NCBI RefSeq assembly: GCF_029893585.1
Contig: NZ_JARXYX010000039.1
Location: 28,565-92,564 of the forward strand
Length of the DNA: 64,000 nt
Source of the DNA: Streptomyces sp. LBL
GTDB taxonomy: Bacteria > Actinomycetota > Actinomycetes > Streptomycetales > Streptomycetaceae
Reading direction: 5' to 3'
Shown: one piece after another, positions 1 through 7,716 of the stretch
Layout: each line of letters opens with the position of its first letter
How positions within the stretch are numbered: position 1 is the first letter of the stretch
Notes under the pieces: generated by a model
The model's database searches: none
The model's input: the letters and a program-made list of their open reading frames with translations, nothing else
What the model was told of the DNA's origin: nothing
Position numbers and translations under genes: made by a program

Positions 1-203
1 CGCAGGTACGTCAGGACCACCTCGCCGGTGAGCATGCGCGGGTCGAGGTAGGCGCCGCTCGCGACGCAGCGATGGCCCCGGAACGCCGCCAGGGGCGCAC
101 CGGCCGGCTCCAGTACGCGGATCGCGGCATCGACCTGGGGGGCGGTCAGGTTCTCGGCGAGAGAGCCGTAGACGATGGCGGTGGGGTGGTCGGCAGTGCT
201 CAT
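1..203 (-). CDS. Hypothetical protein, 3' end beyond window
   Basis: This reading frame starts at ATG 203 behind a GGGAGAA ribosome-binding sequence and runs off the left edge, so only the first 67 or so residues (beginning MSTADHPTAIVYGSL) are present. I do not recognise the family. It is the last visible member of the minus-strand array of small genes at 1-5.1 kb. A GC hairpin at 247-279 separates it from the gene upstream. It has neither the AGAGCA-loop leader nor the 18-bp promoter motif, so it is probably read through from upstream. Confidence 0.6.
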   Translation of the reverse strand, partial: MSTADHPTAIVYGSLAENLTAPQVDAAIRVLEPAGAPLAAFRGHRCVASGAYLDPRMLTGEVVLTYL

Positions 204-246
204 GATGTGGGTTCTCCCTTGTGCGGGGCGTATGGCGGTGGAGGTG

Positions 247-279
247 GGCCCGGGGCGTGGGCGGCGCGCGCCCCGGGCC
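247..279. terminator. Intergenic GC hairpin
   Basis: Perfect 11-bp inverted repeat (GGCCCGGGGCG at 247-257, its complement at 269-279) in the gap between two co-directional minus-strand genes. There is no T-run, so it may be a processing or stability hairpin rather than a strict terminator. Confidence 0.5.
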
Positions 280-290
280 GGGGGGAGCTG

Positions 291-1163
291 CTACGCGGTG
301 CGGGGCAGGCCGCGCAGCTCCCCCACGGGGGTCTCCAGCTCGGAGGTCCGCAGACGGCGGACGGCTACGCCGTTCTCCCGGCGGGACACGGGCCCGGCCT
401 TCGGGTGGCGCTCGGCGGCGGCCCGCGCGGACGGGTCATCGGCGCCCTGGATACGGGCAACCTCGGCGCCGGTACGGTCGGTGACACTCCACCAGTCAGT
501 GAGGTCCCCGGCGGGGGCGGCGGCCAGCTCGGGTATCGGCTGGAGGTCGACGAGCGGGACCCGGATGACCTTGCCGTTGTAACGGCCGCTGATCGCCTGA
601 ATCTTGCCTTCGGCGTCCGGGGCGCCCTTGAGGAGCACCACGTCCCGGTAGCCGGTTCCCCGGTCCTTGTCGTCCTGGGGCACGTACACGGCCGTCTCGG
701 GCAGGCTCAGGGCGTCCGGGCCGATGGCGAGCGGGCCGACGTGGTGCACGGGCACGTAACGGGTGCTCTGGGTACTGACCACGAGGGCCTTGACCATGCC
801 GTCCCGGCGGGGAACGCCCTGGATGGTGACCAGCTCCCGCGCCTTCACGGTGGGCGCGTCGTCCTGGAGCACGGCGAACCGCCCGGGGATGAACGACCAG
901 TCACGCAGCGCCCGGACTCGGCGGGCGGCGTTGATGCCGTGGTGGGTGAGGCGGAAGTGCGTGAACCCGGGGTAGTCCCGGACGGTCGAGGCGAGTCGGC
1001 CGATCGCGGTGTACTCCTTCACCCACTGGCGGGCGTAGAACAGGTCCAGCGTGCGGCCGTTGGCGTCGCCCGGGATGCGGTGGCGCTCGGCGTCGAGCGC
1101 GGCCAGCAGGAGGCCGGCCTGATAGTCGGTGGGGACGGTGTTGATGCCGGTCTTGGTGCCCAT
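291..1163 (-). CDS. Hypothetical protein (290 aa)
   Basis: The start is set at ATG 1163 because GAGGAG lies about 9 nt upstream; an in-frame ATG at 1187 has no ribosome-binding site. The N-terminal third (DYQAGLLLAALDAERHRIPG, then RLTHHGINAARRVRALRDW) looks helical and could be winged-helix-like. The middle and C-terminal parts are rich in short beta-type segments. No transmembrane segment or catalytic motif is visible and I do not recognise the family. It sits in the minus-strand early-type array and is flanked by GC hairpins at both ends. Confidence 0.7.
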   Translation of the reverse strand: MGTKTGINTVPTDYQAGLLLAALDAERHRIPGDANGRTLDLFYARQWVKEYTAIGRLASTVRDYPGFTHFRLTHHGINAARRVRALRDWSFIPGRFAVLQDDAPTVKARELVTIQGVPRRDGMVKALVVSTQSTRYVPVHHVGPLAIGPDALSLPETAVYVPQDDKDRGTGYRDVVLLKGAPDAEGKIQAISGRYNGKVIRVPLVDLQPIPELAAAPAGDLTDWWSVTDRTGAEVARIQGADDPSARAAAERHPKAGPVSRRENGVAVRRLRTSELETPVGELRGLPRTA

Positions 1164-1207
1164 GGCGGGGATCTCCTCGGTGAACATGCGGTGAGTTGGG
1201 GGAGGGT

Positions 1208-1240
1208 GCCGGGGCGCAGCGGTGAACGTCGCGCCCCGGC
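1208..1240. terminator. Intergenic GC hairpin
   Basis: Perfect 10-bp inverted repeat (GCCGGGGCGC at 1208-1217, complement at 1231-1240) between the genes starting at 1163 and ending at 1298. No T-run. It is one of a series of such hairpins lying between the small genes of this array. Confidence 0.5.
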
Positions 1241-1297
1241 CGGCGAGGTGGCGCTACACGGTGCGGGGAAGGCCGCCGCGCAGCCGTACGTGATCGG

Positions 1298-1630
1298 TCA
1301 CCGCGGCGTGTCCGGCCCGATGCACGTGCACTCCGCGCGTCGGGCGAGCAGCGTGCGTATCTCCGTCCAGGCGTCGTCACGCTCGCTCGTGAGGGCCTTG
1401 TGCCGGGCGTTGCGCTCCTCCGGGCGGGCGGCCCAGTAGCGAACCTCGGAGCGGGTGCCGGTCATCGAGCGCAGCGCGTTGTCGGCCTGCAATTGGGTCC
1501 GCTCGGCCCGGTAGATGCCGCGCGCGGTGATCCATGCGAAGCAGGTGGGGGCTTCGGGCTCCTGCATCCAGGAGCGGCGGCACTCCGGGTAGGTGGGGTG
1601 CTCGGCGGCAGCGGCGACGACGCTGGACAT
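1298..1630 (-). CDS. Hypothetical protein (110 aa)
   Basis: The start is ATG 1630, behind a GAGGA sequence. The 110-residue product begins MSSVVAAAAEHPTYPECR and has cysteines near the N-terminus (PECRRSW, PTCFAW) and C-terminus (AECTCIG) that could bind zinc. The middle is rich in Arg and Ala and looks helical. I do not recognise it. It lies in the minus-strand early array, probably co-transcribed with the gene upstream at 1721-2143. Confidence 0.65.
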   Translation of the reverse strand: MSSVVAAAAEHPTYPECRRSWMQEPEAPTCFAWITARGIYRAERTQLQADNALRSMTGTRSEVRYWAARPEERNARHKALTSERDDAWTEIRTLLARRAECTCIGPDTPR

Positions 1631-1720
1631 GTGGTTCCTCGGGAAGCGTGTGGCGAGTGGGGGTGGAGGCCGGGGCGCAACAGGTGCCACGCACGCCCCG
1701 GCGAGAGGGGACCGGACCGG

Positions 1721-2143
1721 TCAGATGACGTCGGTGACGTCGTAGAAGCTGGCCAGGCCGCGCGTGAACCGCTCCAGGGAGAGCGCCAGCGTCGGCTTCG
1801 CGAACTCGCCGCGCACGGCCTTCTCGTAGGACAGCTCCGCCAGGGCGCGCGTCCCGTGGTCACTCGCCCAGTAGCGCCGCACCGACCAGTAGTCGACGCC
1901 GTACCGGGTCTTCTGAGTGACGGGGTCGATGTACTCGACGCACCGGATGATCAGCAGCGCCGAACCGTCCGCGCTGTTGATGACGGACTCCCGCAGCGTC
2001 TTCCCGCCGAGGATGTTGAAGCGGTAGGCGTCGGCCTGTTCGCGCGGGGTGTCCGTGGGGGCCTCGGAATTGAGGACGGTGCGCATCTCCGCGAGATTCG
2101 CGGTGATCTGGGGCGCGGCCTCCATCACCAGGACAGCATTCAT
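1721..2143 (-). CDS. Hypothetical protein (140 aa), leader-hairpin class
   Basis: The start is ATG 2143. The mRNA leader carries the AGAGCA-loop hairpin and a GGAAGGA ribosome-binding sequence, and the 18-bp early promoter motif lies just upstream. The product is small and soluble with no signal peptide. It has a helical N-terminus (NAVLVMEAAPQITANLAEM), a central beta-rich segment with RCVEYIDPVTQKTRYGVDYW, and a helical end. I do not recognise the family. As the gene nearest its own early promoter it is probably among the more strongly expressed genes of this array. Confidence 0.75.
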   Translation of the reverse strand: MNAVLVMEAAPQITANLAEMRTVLNSEAPTDTPREQADAYRFNILGGKTLRESVINSADGSALLIIRCVEYIDPVTQKTRYGVDYWSVRRYWASDHGTRALAELSYEKAVRGEFAKPTLALSLERFTRGLASFYDVTDVI

Positions 2144-2144
2144 C

Positions 2145-2214
2145 AGCGGTGTTCCTTCCTTCGGGACGTTGGCGGTGCTCTCCGCCAACAAGGAAGACAG
2201 TACAGCAATGAGAC
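2145..2214 (-). promoter_or_regulatory. Early promoter motif plus leader hairpin
   Basis: On the minus strand, 2214-2197 reads GTCTCATTGCTGTACTGT, one of six copies of an 18-bp motif that includes a TACTNT -10-like box. Downstream, 2188-2169 forms TTGGCGG / CCGCCAA with loop AGAGCA. GTCCCGAAGGAAGGA then leads into ATG 2143. Confidence 0.75.
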
Positions 2215-2317
2215 GACCGAGGCTAGCAGTCCCTGTGGAAACACCACAGTTGACCTCCACGGGTCCCAGAGCTGCACTATCTGAGATTCGCGGGGGACTG
2301 CCGAAGGTGGTGACCGG

Positions 2318-3553
2318 TCAGGCTGCGGTGCCGTACCGCCCGGGGTCGTCCCTCCGTACGCCCGCCCGGACGGGAACGACAGACACCGGGACGGCCGCCC
2401 CCGGCTCGCTCGTCGTCGCGGTCCGCACGGACCGCACAGTGACGTCCTGGACGGCAAACAGCTCTCCCTGCTCCGGCTCCGCGGGCAGCATCCGGGCCAG
2501 GTGCGCGGCGACGTCCTCCTCCGGGGCCTCCGCCAGGTCGACCCCGCCGGCCTCCGCCCACACCTCGGCCGCCACGGCCCCGTACTGCTCCCACAGCGGC
2601 CGGGAGCTGTCACGCGTCTGGAAGTCCGGCACGCTTCCGCGCAGACCGCGCACCAGGGCGCTCAGGGCGTCCGCACGGAACTCGCGGGACCGCACGCGCA
2701 TGGTGGACGCGTCCTCGTACTCCAAGTGCGGCTCAGCGGCCACGGAGCGCTTCCACACCCCGAACGCCCGGACAGCGCGGGTGGCGAGACCTTCCACGGC
2801 GTCCAACACCCGCGTCAGGGCCGCGAGGTACCGGGCCAGAGCACGCGGGGAGCCGTTGACGTGCAAGCGCCGCTCGTCCAACCCTCCGTGCCGCGCCCCG
2901 TTCCCCCAGTTCTCCTCATAGATCGACCACCGGGGGTTCACCTTGTACGGGCTCGACGCCTCCACGCCGTGGACGTCGGCCAGGTGCCACGCCACATGGT
3001 GGTGCTCGACGGCCCGACGCTTCGACGCCGCGGGGAAGTGCAGTTCCACCGTGAACCGGTCGGGGCCCGACTCGTACGGGCGGGGGATCTCTACGTACGC
3101 GCTCACGCGCTGGTTCCTTCCATCGGGACGGCGGAAGCTCTCCGCCGCAGGGAGGCCGGCCGCGGGACTGCGACCGGCACACTCAGGCGCCCAGCCGCGG
3201 CGCAGCAACCGGGCCAACAGGGACCGAAGGGACCGGACACGCCCGCGCCGCTCATACGCCCGGACCATCGCGGCGACGTCGGCCGGGTCCGGGGAGTTGC
3301 GCCACATCACCTTGATGACCAGGGCCTGGCGCAGCTCCCCCTGCGGGCGGTCCATCAGCAGCACCGCCCCGTACCGGTCGGACTTCCACAGCAGCCAGAC
3401 GTGATCCGTCTCGGAACTGCGCTCGAACTCCCCGGTGCGGAGGGTCGGCGGCAGACCCAACAGGCGGGCGACCTCGTCGGCGAACGACTCGAACGTGTAC
3501 GGCGACGGCGCGGCGGCGGGCAGGTGGGACTGGAGCCAGGACGGCAGAGGCAT
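2318..3553 (-). CDS. Hypothetical protein, apparent in-frame fusion of two genes
   Basis: One 411-codon frame starts at ATG 3553 (GGAAGG upstream) and ends at 2318. Inside it, at 3147-3107, lies the hairpin-plus-ribosome-binding leader that elsewhere precedes separate genes, followed by GTG 3106. Translation from GTG 3106 would give a 262-aa protein (beginning MSAYVEIPRPYESG). The upstream part is about 150 residues with a PLPSWLQSHLP start and looks like a separate domain. There is no stop codon between them, so the leader is read as a linker (PAAGLPAAESFRRPDGRNQR). Either the two genes are fused, or the upstream stop was lost and both starts are used. I do not recognise either part. Confidence 0.65.
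   Translation of the reverse strand: MPLPSWLQSHLPAAAPSPYTFESFADEVARLLGLPPTLRTGEFERSSETDHVWLLWKSDRYGAVLLMDRPQGELRQALVIKVMWRNSPDPADVAAMVRAYERRGRVRSLRSLLARLLRRGWAPECAGRSPAAGLPAAESFRRPDGRNQRVSAYVEIPRPYESGPDRFTVELHFPAASKRRAVEHHHVAWHLADVHGVEASSPYKVNPRWSIYEENWGNGARHGGLDERRLHVNGSPRALARYLAALTRVLDAVEGLATRAVRAFGVWKRSVAAEPHLEYEDASTMRVRSREFRADALSALVRGLRGSVPDFQTRDSSRPLWEQYGAVAAEVWAEAGGVDLAEAPEEDVAAHLARMLPAEPEQGELFAVQDVTVRSVRTATTSEPGAAVPVSVVPVRAGVRRDDPGRYGTAA
3107..3147 (-). promoter_or_regulatory. Leader hairpin inside a reading frame
   Basis: Minus-strand hairpin CGGCGG / CCGCCG (3147-3142 and 3134-3129) with loop AGAGCTT, followed by GTCCCGATGGAAGGA and GTG 3106. It matches the leaders of neighbouring early genes but here lies within an uninterrupted upstream frame. 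Confidence 0.6.
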
Positions 3554-3688
3554 CGGGCTGGAACCTTCCTCGGAGCGACGACAGACCACGGCGGGCCGGA
3601 CGCCTAGACAGCGGGCAACAGGGCAGACAGGCGGGGTTATGGGACTTCTGGGACCGTCCACGCGCGCGGGCGCGTAAGGGGGCTCGAC

Positions 3689-3717
3689 GGCGCCGCCCGA
3701 TCCGGCCGGGCGGCGCC
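3689..3717. terminator. Intergenic GC hairpin
   Basis: Perfect 11-bp inverted repeat (GGCGCCGCCCG at 3689-3699, complement at 3707-3717) just beyond the stop of the 3727-4833 gene on the minus strand. It is one of the GC hairpins between early genes. Confidence 0.55.
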
Positions 3718-3726
3718 GGGCTCGGT

Positions 3727-4833
3727 TCAGGGACGATGGTCGGTGACGTAGTAGACGGGGACGGAGATGCGGAACAGGCGGCCGAACATCTTGCGGAAGT
3801 TCTCGGCGGCGGCGTCGCGGCCGTCCCGCTTGCGGAACTTCACGAGGATCGGCGGGTGCGCGGTGATGTGCCCCATGGGCGAGTCCACCCCGGCCGTGAT
3901 CGTCGCGGTGACGGTCCACCCGGTACCGGAGTCGCTACGGCAGTGCACGCGCACGCTGACCATGCCGGTCGCGATGGCGGACAGCTCCTCGGGTGTGCCC
4001 TCGACGGCGTTGTAAGCGAGGGCTGCCGCGCGGATGTCGGCGGCGGTCGCGGGCATGTCCGTGCCGTGCATCTGCTTGGCGTGCGGCTCGATGGCCAGGA
4101 TGGCGGCACCGGCGCGTTGCACGGCGGCGCGGGCACGGTCCCATGCGGCGTTGCGGCCGGTGAGGCTCCGGGTGGTGCGCAGCGCTTCGCGGGCGTCGTC
4201 GATGTCGGCCTGCGCGTCGACGAGTTCGGCTTGGAGGTCGGTGGGGGCGGCCGGGCGCAGCGCCGTCAGGTGCGCGGCGAGGGTGTCCAACTCGCGGGGC
4301 GTGACGCCGAGTGAGGCGTAGGCGAAGGACTCGTACGCGGCCAGGGCAGTGAACAGGCGCGCGGTGTCGGGCGCGGCCGGTGCGGTCTCCTCGACGGCCG
4401 GGCGGCGCGGCTCACGCCAGAGGCGGATGGAGACCGGCTTGCAGTTCCACAGGCGGCGCGTCTGCTGACGGTGGGAGAGGCGGACGGAGATAGCTTTCGT
4501 CAGGACCGGGTCCCAGCCGCGCGGGTCGTCGTCGCCGCCCTCGGCGATCTCGTCGCGCAGTGCGTGCACCTCGTCGGTGGTCATGGCGTGGAGCTGTTCG
4601 CGGATGGCCCAGTACCGCTCATCCTCGGTGAAGATGACCCGGACGCTTTCGGACGCGGCGCGCTTGCGGATGATGCGGCGCACCATCTCCTTGTTGGCCT
4701 TGCCCTGCTCCTTGTCGGCGTCGCGGCTCATGACGGCGTCCACGAGGTCGTGAGTGATGACGTCGTGGTTCGCGCGGGAGGCAATGAAGATCTGCAGCGC
4801 CATCCAGTCGGCGCGCTCCGTGGCAGTGATCAC
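3727..4833 (-). CDS. Hypothetical protein (368 aa), leader-hairpin class
   Basis: The start is GTG 4833, behind the AGAGCA-type hairpin and a GAACGAAGGAACACC ribosome-binding sequence. The N-terminal third (about residues 1-110) is helical and charged (MSRDADKEQGKANKEMVRRIIRKR). The middle is an Ala-rich helical segment that could form a coiled coil (about 165-270). The C-terminal 100 residues are beta-rich and end PVYYVTDHRP. No catalytic motif, membrane segment or zinc site is obvious and I do not recognise the family. It is the longest gene of the minus-strand array and lies downstream of 4904-5107. Confidence 0.7.
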   Translation of the reverse strand: MITATERADWMALQIFIASRANHDVITHDLVDAVMSRDADKEQGKANKEMVRRIIRKRAASESVRVIFTEDERYWAIREQLHAMTTDEVHALRDEIAEGGDDDPRGWDPVLTKAISVRLSHRQQTRRLWNCKPVSIRLWREPRRPAVEETAPAAPDTARLFTALAAYESFAYASLGVTPRELDTLAAHLTALRPAAPTDLQAELVDAQADIDDAREALRTTRSLTGRNAAWDRARAAVQRAGAAILAIEPHAKQMHGTDMPATAADIRAAALAYNAVEGTPEELSAIATGMVSVRVHCRSDSGTGWTVTATITAGVDSPMGHITAHPPILVKFRKRDGRDAAAENFRKMFGRLFRISVPVYYVTDHRP

Positions 4834-4877
4834 GGCGGTGTTCCTTCGTTCGGGACGTCCCGGTTGCTCTCCGGGAC
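4834..4877 (-). promoter_or_regulatory. Leader hairpin and ribosome-binding site
   Basis: Minus-strand hairpin GTCCCGG / CCGGGAC (4877-4871 and 4863-4857) with loop AGAGCAA, followed by CGTCCCGAACGAAGGA and GTG 4833. No 18-bp promoter motif is present here, so the gene is probably transcribed from the promoter at 5191-5174. Confidence 0.7.
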
Positions 4878-4903
4878 TGGTGTGGTGGGGCGGTGCGGGT
4901 CTG

Positions 4904-5107
4904 TCAGGCGTTCTGCGAGCCCGTGACCTTGGCGTGGGCGTCGAAGCGGTCGATGGCGGTCACGTCGACGACGTTGAGGCAGTCGGCCAGCGCCCTGATG
5001 TCGTGCGCCTCACGGTCCTCGTCGTTCGGGGCGGGGTTGGTCGCGATGACCTTGCCGTCCTGGACGAGAGCGACGAACGGGCGGGGGGTCTTGTCGAGCG
5101 TGACCAT
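4904..5107 (-). CDS. Small hypothetical protein (67 aa)
   Basis: The start is ATG 5107 behind GAACGAAGGAACACC. The 67-residue acidic product (begins MVTLDKTPRPFVALVQDGKV) has no membrane segment and no motif I recognise. The N-terminal half reads as short beta strands (FVALVQDGKVIATN), the C-terminal half as a helix (REAHDIRALADCLNVV). It is the first gene of the minus-strand early operon, directly downstream of an 18-bp promoter motif. In phages and plasmids that position often holds small, highly expressed host-takeover or regulatory proteins; that role is only an inference here. Confidence 0.7.
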   Translation of the reverse strand: MVTLDKTPRPFVALVQDGKVIATNPAPNDEDREAHDIRALADCLNVVDVTAIDRFDAHAKVTGSQNA

Positions 5108-5191
5108 GGTGTTCCTTCGTTCGGGATGGGGCCCGGTTACTCTCCGGGGCGGCGGGGTGAACCGCCCAAGAAGACAGTACAGCAATGCGAC
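5108..5191 (-). promoter_or_regulatory. Early promoter motif plus leader hairpin (leftward)
   Basis: Minus strand 5191-5174 reads GTCGCATTGCTGTACTGT, a copy of the 18-bp motif. It is followed by a hairpin around 5150-5129 (variant loop GAGAGTA) and GAACGAAGGAACACC before ATG 5107. It faces the rightward copy at 5262-5279, forming a divergent early control region. Confidence 0.7.
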
Positions 5192-5261
5192 GATACGGCA
5201 ATGGCGAACCCCCGAAAATCTGCAAATGCACAGATGAAACGGCACGCTCGTTCTCCCGTAA

Positions 5262-5368
5262 GTCTCATGGCTGTACTTTTCTGTGTCGGGTGTGTACGTT
5301 CTGGAGCCCCGCCACCCGGCGGCCCGGGGTCGAGCAACCCCGGGAGTCCCGAACGAAGGATCGCCACC
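5262..5368 (+). promoter_or_regulatory. Early promoter motif plus leader hairpin (rightward)
   Basis: 5262-5279 reads GTCTCATGGCTGTACTTT, a copy of the 18-bp motif. The leader contains CCCGGGGT (5323-5330) / ACCCCGGG (5337-5344) with a CGAGCA loop, then AGTCCCGAACGAAGGA and ATG 5369. Confidence 0.7.
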
Positions 5369-5881
5369 ATGCGCATGCCGCGCCTCCTCGCCCGTCGCCC
5401 CCGTCCCGCCGCGCTCCTGGCCGCTGGAGCCGCCGTGATCGCCCTCGGCACCCTAGGAACCCTCGGCGCCTCCGACGCCACCCCGACCGACTTCGCGACC
5501 GGCCCCACCAGCACGCAGGCGGACGTCGTGGAGGCGTACAACGACGGCTGGACCGACGGACGGGCCGACCTCATGGGCGACGACAACCGTGACGGCTACG
5601 TCGACGAGGACGAGAGCGGATGGGACTGCGCCACGATGAGCAACCGCCAGTGCGGCCCCGACCTTCCGCCGCAGTGCAAGGGGGAGGCCGAGTTCGCCGA
5701 CCTTTGCGCGACGGTAGCCGGGCGCCCGGCGTACGCCTGGACGGACGTCGACGGCACCCCCCACACCGTGGCGGCCGGGCGGAAGCTGCTCGCCCGGCTC
5801 GACGCCATCCCGGGAACCGAGGAGTTCGCCGCCGCGCTGTTCGCCCTGGACACCCTGTGGGCACAGCACAACGAGGACTGA
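5369..5881 (+). CDS. Secreted hypothetical protein (170 aa)
   Basis: The start is ATG 5369 behind the leader hairpin and GAACGAAGGA. The N-terminus has an Arg-rich stretch and then a hydrophobic segment (residues about 17-33, PAALLAAGAAVIALGTLGTL), consistent with a Sec or Tat-like signal peptide or an anchor. The mature part has an acidic DxDxDG-like run (NRDGYVDEDES) that could bind calcium, and several cysteines (WDCATM, QCGP, PQCKG, LCATV) suitable for disulphides outside the cell. I do not recognise the family. It is the first gene of the rightward early array. Confidence 0.7.
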   Translation: MRMPRLLARRPRPAALLAAGAAVIALGTLGTLGASDATPTDFATGPTSTQADVVEAYNDGWTDGRADLMGDDNRDGYVDEDESGWDCATMSNRQCGPDLPPQCKGEAEFADLCATVAGRPAYAWTDVDGTPHTVAAGRKLLARLDAIPGTEEFAAALFALDTLWAQHNED

Positions 5882-5949
5882 GCACCCGCTGAACCGGCCG
5901 GGGGGGCACTGCTCGCGCCCCCGGCCCCGGCCCCGGAACGGAGACCGCA

Positions 5950-6174
5950 GTGACCGCCGCCAAGCCCCCCGGACCCAACTGGCTGCGTATGGTGCCCGCC
6001 GACTTCGACCGCGACGCTTCGGACGCCCCGAACCCTGGAACCCGGCGCGTCCCCGCCGTCCCCGACGAGTGCGGCACCGTGCCGCTGTTCGGGGAGGACC
6101 CGACGACCGCGCACACCCCCGGCACCCGCATGCCGGCCCCGGCGTTCCCGGACCAGCCTGACACCCTCTTCTAG
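5950..6174 (+). CDS. Small proline-rich protein (74 aa)
   Basis: GTG 5950 follows ACGGAGACCGCA. The product is Pro-rich and acidic, without membrane segments, and ends PAFPDQPDTLF. That hydrophobic-acidic tail looks like a short interaction motif; QPDTLF resembles the QxxLF-type beta-clamp-binding peptide, which would suit a replication-associated role, but this is speculative. It follows the secreted gene at 5369-5881 across a gap of 68 nt holding a GC hairpin, and is probably transcribed from the promoter at 5262. Confidence 0.6.
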   Translation: MTAAKPPGPNWLRMVPADFDRDASDAPNPGTRRVPAVPDECGTVPLFGEDPTTAHTPGTRMPAPAFPDQPDTLF

Positions 6175-6285
6175 GCCATGCGAACGGTGCAGCCGCAAGA
6201 CTCGGGGCGAACGTCGCACCCCTCGGCATATGGCTCACCGCCTGCGAGATCTTCGGTTCTTCCTAGGATCTTGTAGCGTCCGTAA

Positions 6286-6356
6286 GTCTTATTGCTGTAC
6301 TATCAAGGGGTTGGCGGAGAGCACCGCCAACAAGTCCCGAACGAAGGATCATCACC
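6286..6356 (+). promoter_or_regulatory. Early promoter motif plus leader hairpin
   Basis: 6286-6303 reads GTCTTATTGCTGTACTAT. Directly after it, 6311-6330 forms TTGGCGG / CCGCCAA with loop AGAGCA, then AGTCCCGAACGAAGGA and ATG 6357. With 11176-11247 it is the cleanest example of the arrangement. Confidence 0.8.
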
Positions 6357-6731
6357 ATGGCTTCTGTCGCCGCCCGCCGCGTACTCCGTGACCGCGTCCG
6401 CGCCAACCGCGCCGCCTCCACACAGCGCCGCACCGTCGCCCAGGCCGCCCGCCGTGTCCGCACCGGCGCCCGCTCCCTGGCCACCCACATCATCGCCACC
6501 GGCGCCGACCGCAAGACCGTCGAAGGCGTCGCTGACGCCCTGCGCACCGTCGCGAAGAAGAAGGGCGTCAAGGGCCGCCGCGCCCGCATCCGCCGCTCCT
6601 TCAACGACGCCCGGAACGTCGTCAAGACCGTCTACCGCTACACCCGCGCCCAGGTCGCACAGATCGCCGCGCAGTACAAACCGCGCAAGGCCGAGTACAA
6701 GGCCGTCCGCGCCGCGCTGATCGCCGCCTGA
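6357..6731 (+). CDS. Very basic small protein (124 aa)
   Basis: ATG 6357 follows the early promoter and leader hairpin. The product is strongly basic: Arg and Lys dominate residues 1-45 and 60-115 (VRTGARS, KKKGVKGRRARIRRSF). It is almost entirely helical with no hydrophobic membrane segment. It probably binds nucleic acid, as a histone-like or RNA-binding protein, but I do not recognise a named family. A strong GC hairpin follows at 6746-6779. Confidence 0.7.
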   Translation: MASVAARRVLRDRVRANRAASTQRRTVAQAARRVRTGARSLATHIIATGADRKTVEGVADALRTVAKKKGVKGRRARIRRSFNDARNVVKTVYRYTRAQVAQIAAQYKPRKAEYKAVRAALIAA

Positions 6732-6745
6732 CCAGCCCCCAGACC

Positions 6746-6779
6746 GCCGGGGCGCGGCCATCCCCCGCCGCGCCCCGGC
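6746..6779. terminator. Strong intergenic GC hairpin
   Basis: Perfect 13-bp inverted repeat (GCCGGGGCGCGGC at 6746-6758, complement at 6767-6779) between the stop of the basic protein and the next start. No T-run. It could be a factor-dependent terminator or an mRNA-stability element. Confidence 0.6.
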
Positions 6780-6818
6780 AACCCACCTCACCCTTCACAC
6801 CCGTAGACGGAGACACCC

Positions 6819-7619
6819 ATGCCCGCCACGCCCAACGCCCTCGCCGCCGCCCACCGCGCCCGCACCATCGCCACCATCGCCCGCACCCGCGCCGCCTCCC
6901 CCGCGCCCGTGCCGAACGCTGACGGCCGTACCGCCCTGATGGACATCGCCACCCTCCTCGACGACGCCGCCACGGCGCTGGAGACCGAGGACCCCGGCGC
7001 GTGGGACGGCATCGTCATCACGAACACGCTGCCCTTCGACACGTCGATCGCCCTGCACGCCGCCGACGACATCGCCGCCGCCAACCCGGCCATCGGCTTC
7101 CCGCCCCGCTTCACGCAGTACGTCACCGCCCCCGTGTACGGCAACGAGGTCGACCTGCCCCCGTCGCTGCTCCGCGGCGGCCCCGTGCTGATCGCCCGGG
7201 AAGGCGACCTGTTCGCCCGGCTCTTCGCGCTCCACGGCCACCTGCGGCTCATGCTCCCGGCCCGGGACACGACCGCGCTTCTGGAAGGGGTGTTCGCCCT
7301 GCACTGGAAGCACGCGCTCCTCGCCGCGTCCGCAGCGGTCGGCGCCGACCGCCCGTGCAACCGGCCCGCCGTCCCGTCCGCCGTCGAGATCCCGACCCCG
7401 GGCACTCCCATGGCGCTGCGCCGCGCCCACGAGGCGTACGGCCCGACCGTGACGTACGGGCTCAACGACCGGCGCCTGCCATGCCACGTCAGCGACCAGG
7501 GCGTCACGCACACGGCCGTCCGCATGGTGTCCCACCTCGGCGCCACCATCGCCGCCTGCGACGACCACCAGGACGCCGCCGCCATCGCCGCCCGGGAGCT
7601 GTACGGCTCCCTCGACTGA
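6819..7619 (+). CDS. Hypothetical protein (266 aa)
   Basis: ATG 6819 follows GGAGACACCC. The N-terminal 35 residues are Ala/Arg-rich and disordered-looking; the rest is a mixed alpha/beta globular protein. A conserved-looking stretch (PRFTQYVTAPVYGNEVDLPPS) is followed by a helical segment. There is one Cys-containing segment near residue 185 (DRPCNRP) and one near 250 (AACDDHQ). No catalytic motif or membrane segment is obvious and I do not recognise the family. It is transcribed with the neighbouring early genes. Confidence 0.65.
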   Translation: MPATPNALAAAHRARTIATIARTRAASPAPVPNADGRTALMDIATLLDDAATALETEDPGAWDGIVITNTLPFDTSIALHAADDIAAANPAIGFPPRFTQYVTAPVYGNEVDLPPSLLRGGPVLIAREGDLFARLFALHGHLRLMLPARDTTALLEGVFALHWKHALLAASAAVGADRPCNRPAVPSAVEIPTPGTPMALRRAHEAYGPTVTYGLNDRRLPCHVSDQGVTHTAVRMVSHLGATIAACDDHQDAAAIAARELYGSLD

Positions 7620-7672
7620 GCACCGCCCCTGCCGGGCGGACGCGACGCAAGCCGCGCCCGCCCGGCTTCCTC

Positions 7673-7716
7673 CCGGCGAGAGCAACGCCGGACACCCGAA
7701 CGAAGGGACACCAATC
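7673..7716 (+). promoter_or_regulatory. Leader hairpin and ribosome-binding site
   Basis: CCGGCG (7673-7678) / CGCCGG (7686-7691) with loop AGAGCAA, then ACCCGAACGAAGGGA and GTG 7717. No 18-bp promoter motif is adjacent, so it works as an internal leader of the rightward array. Confidence 0.65.
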
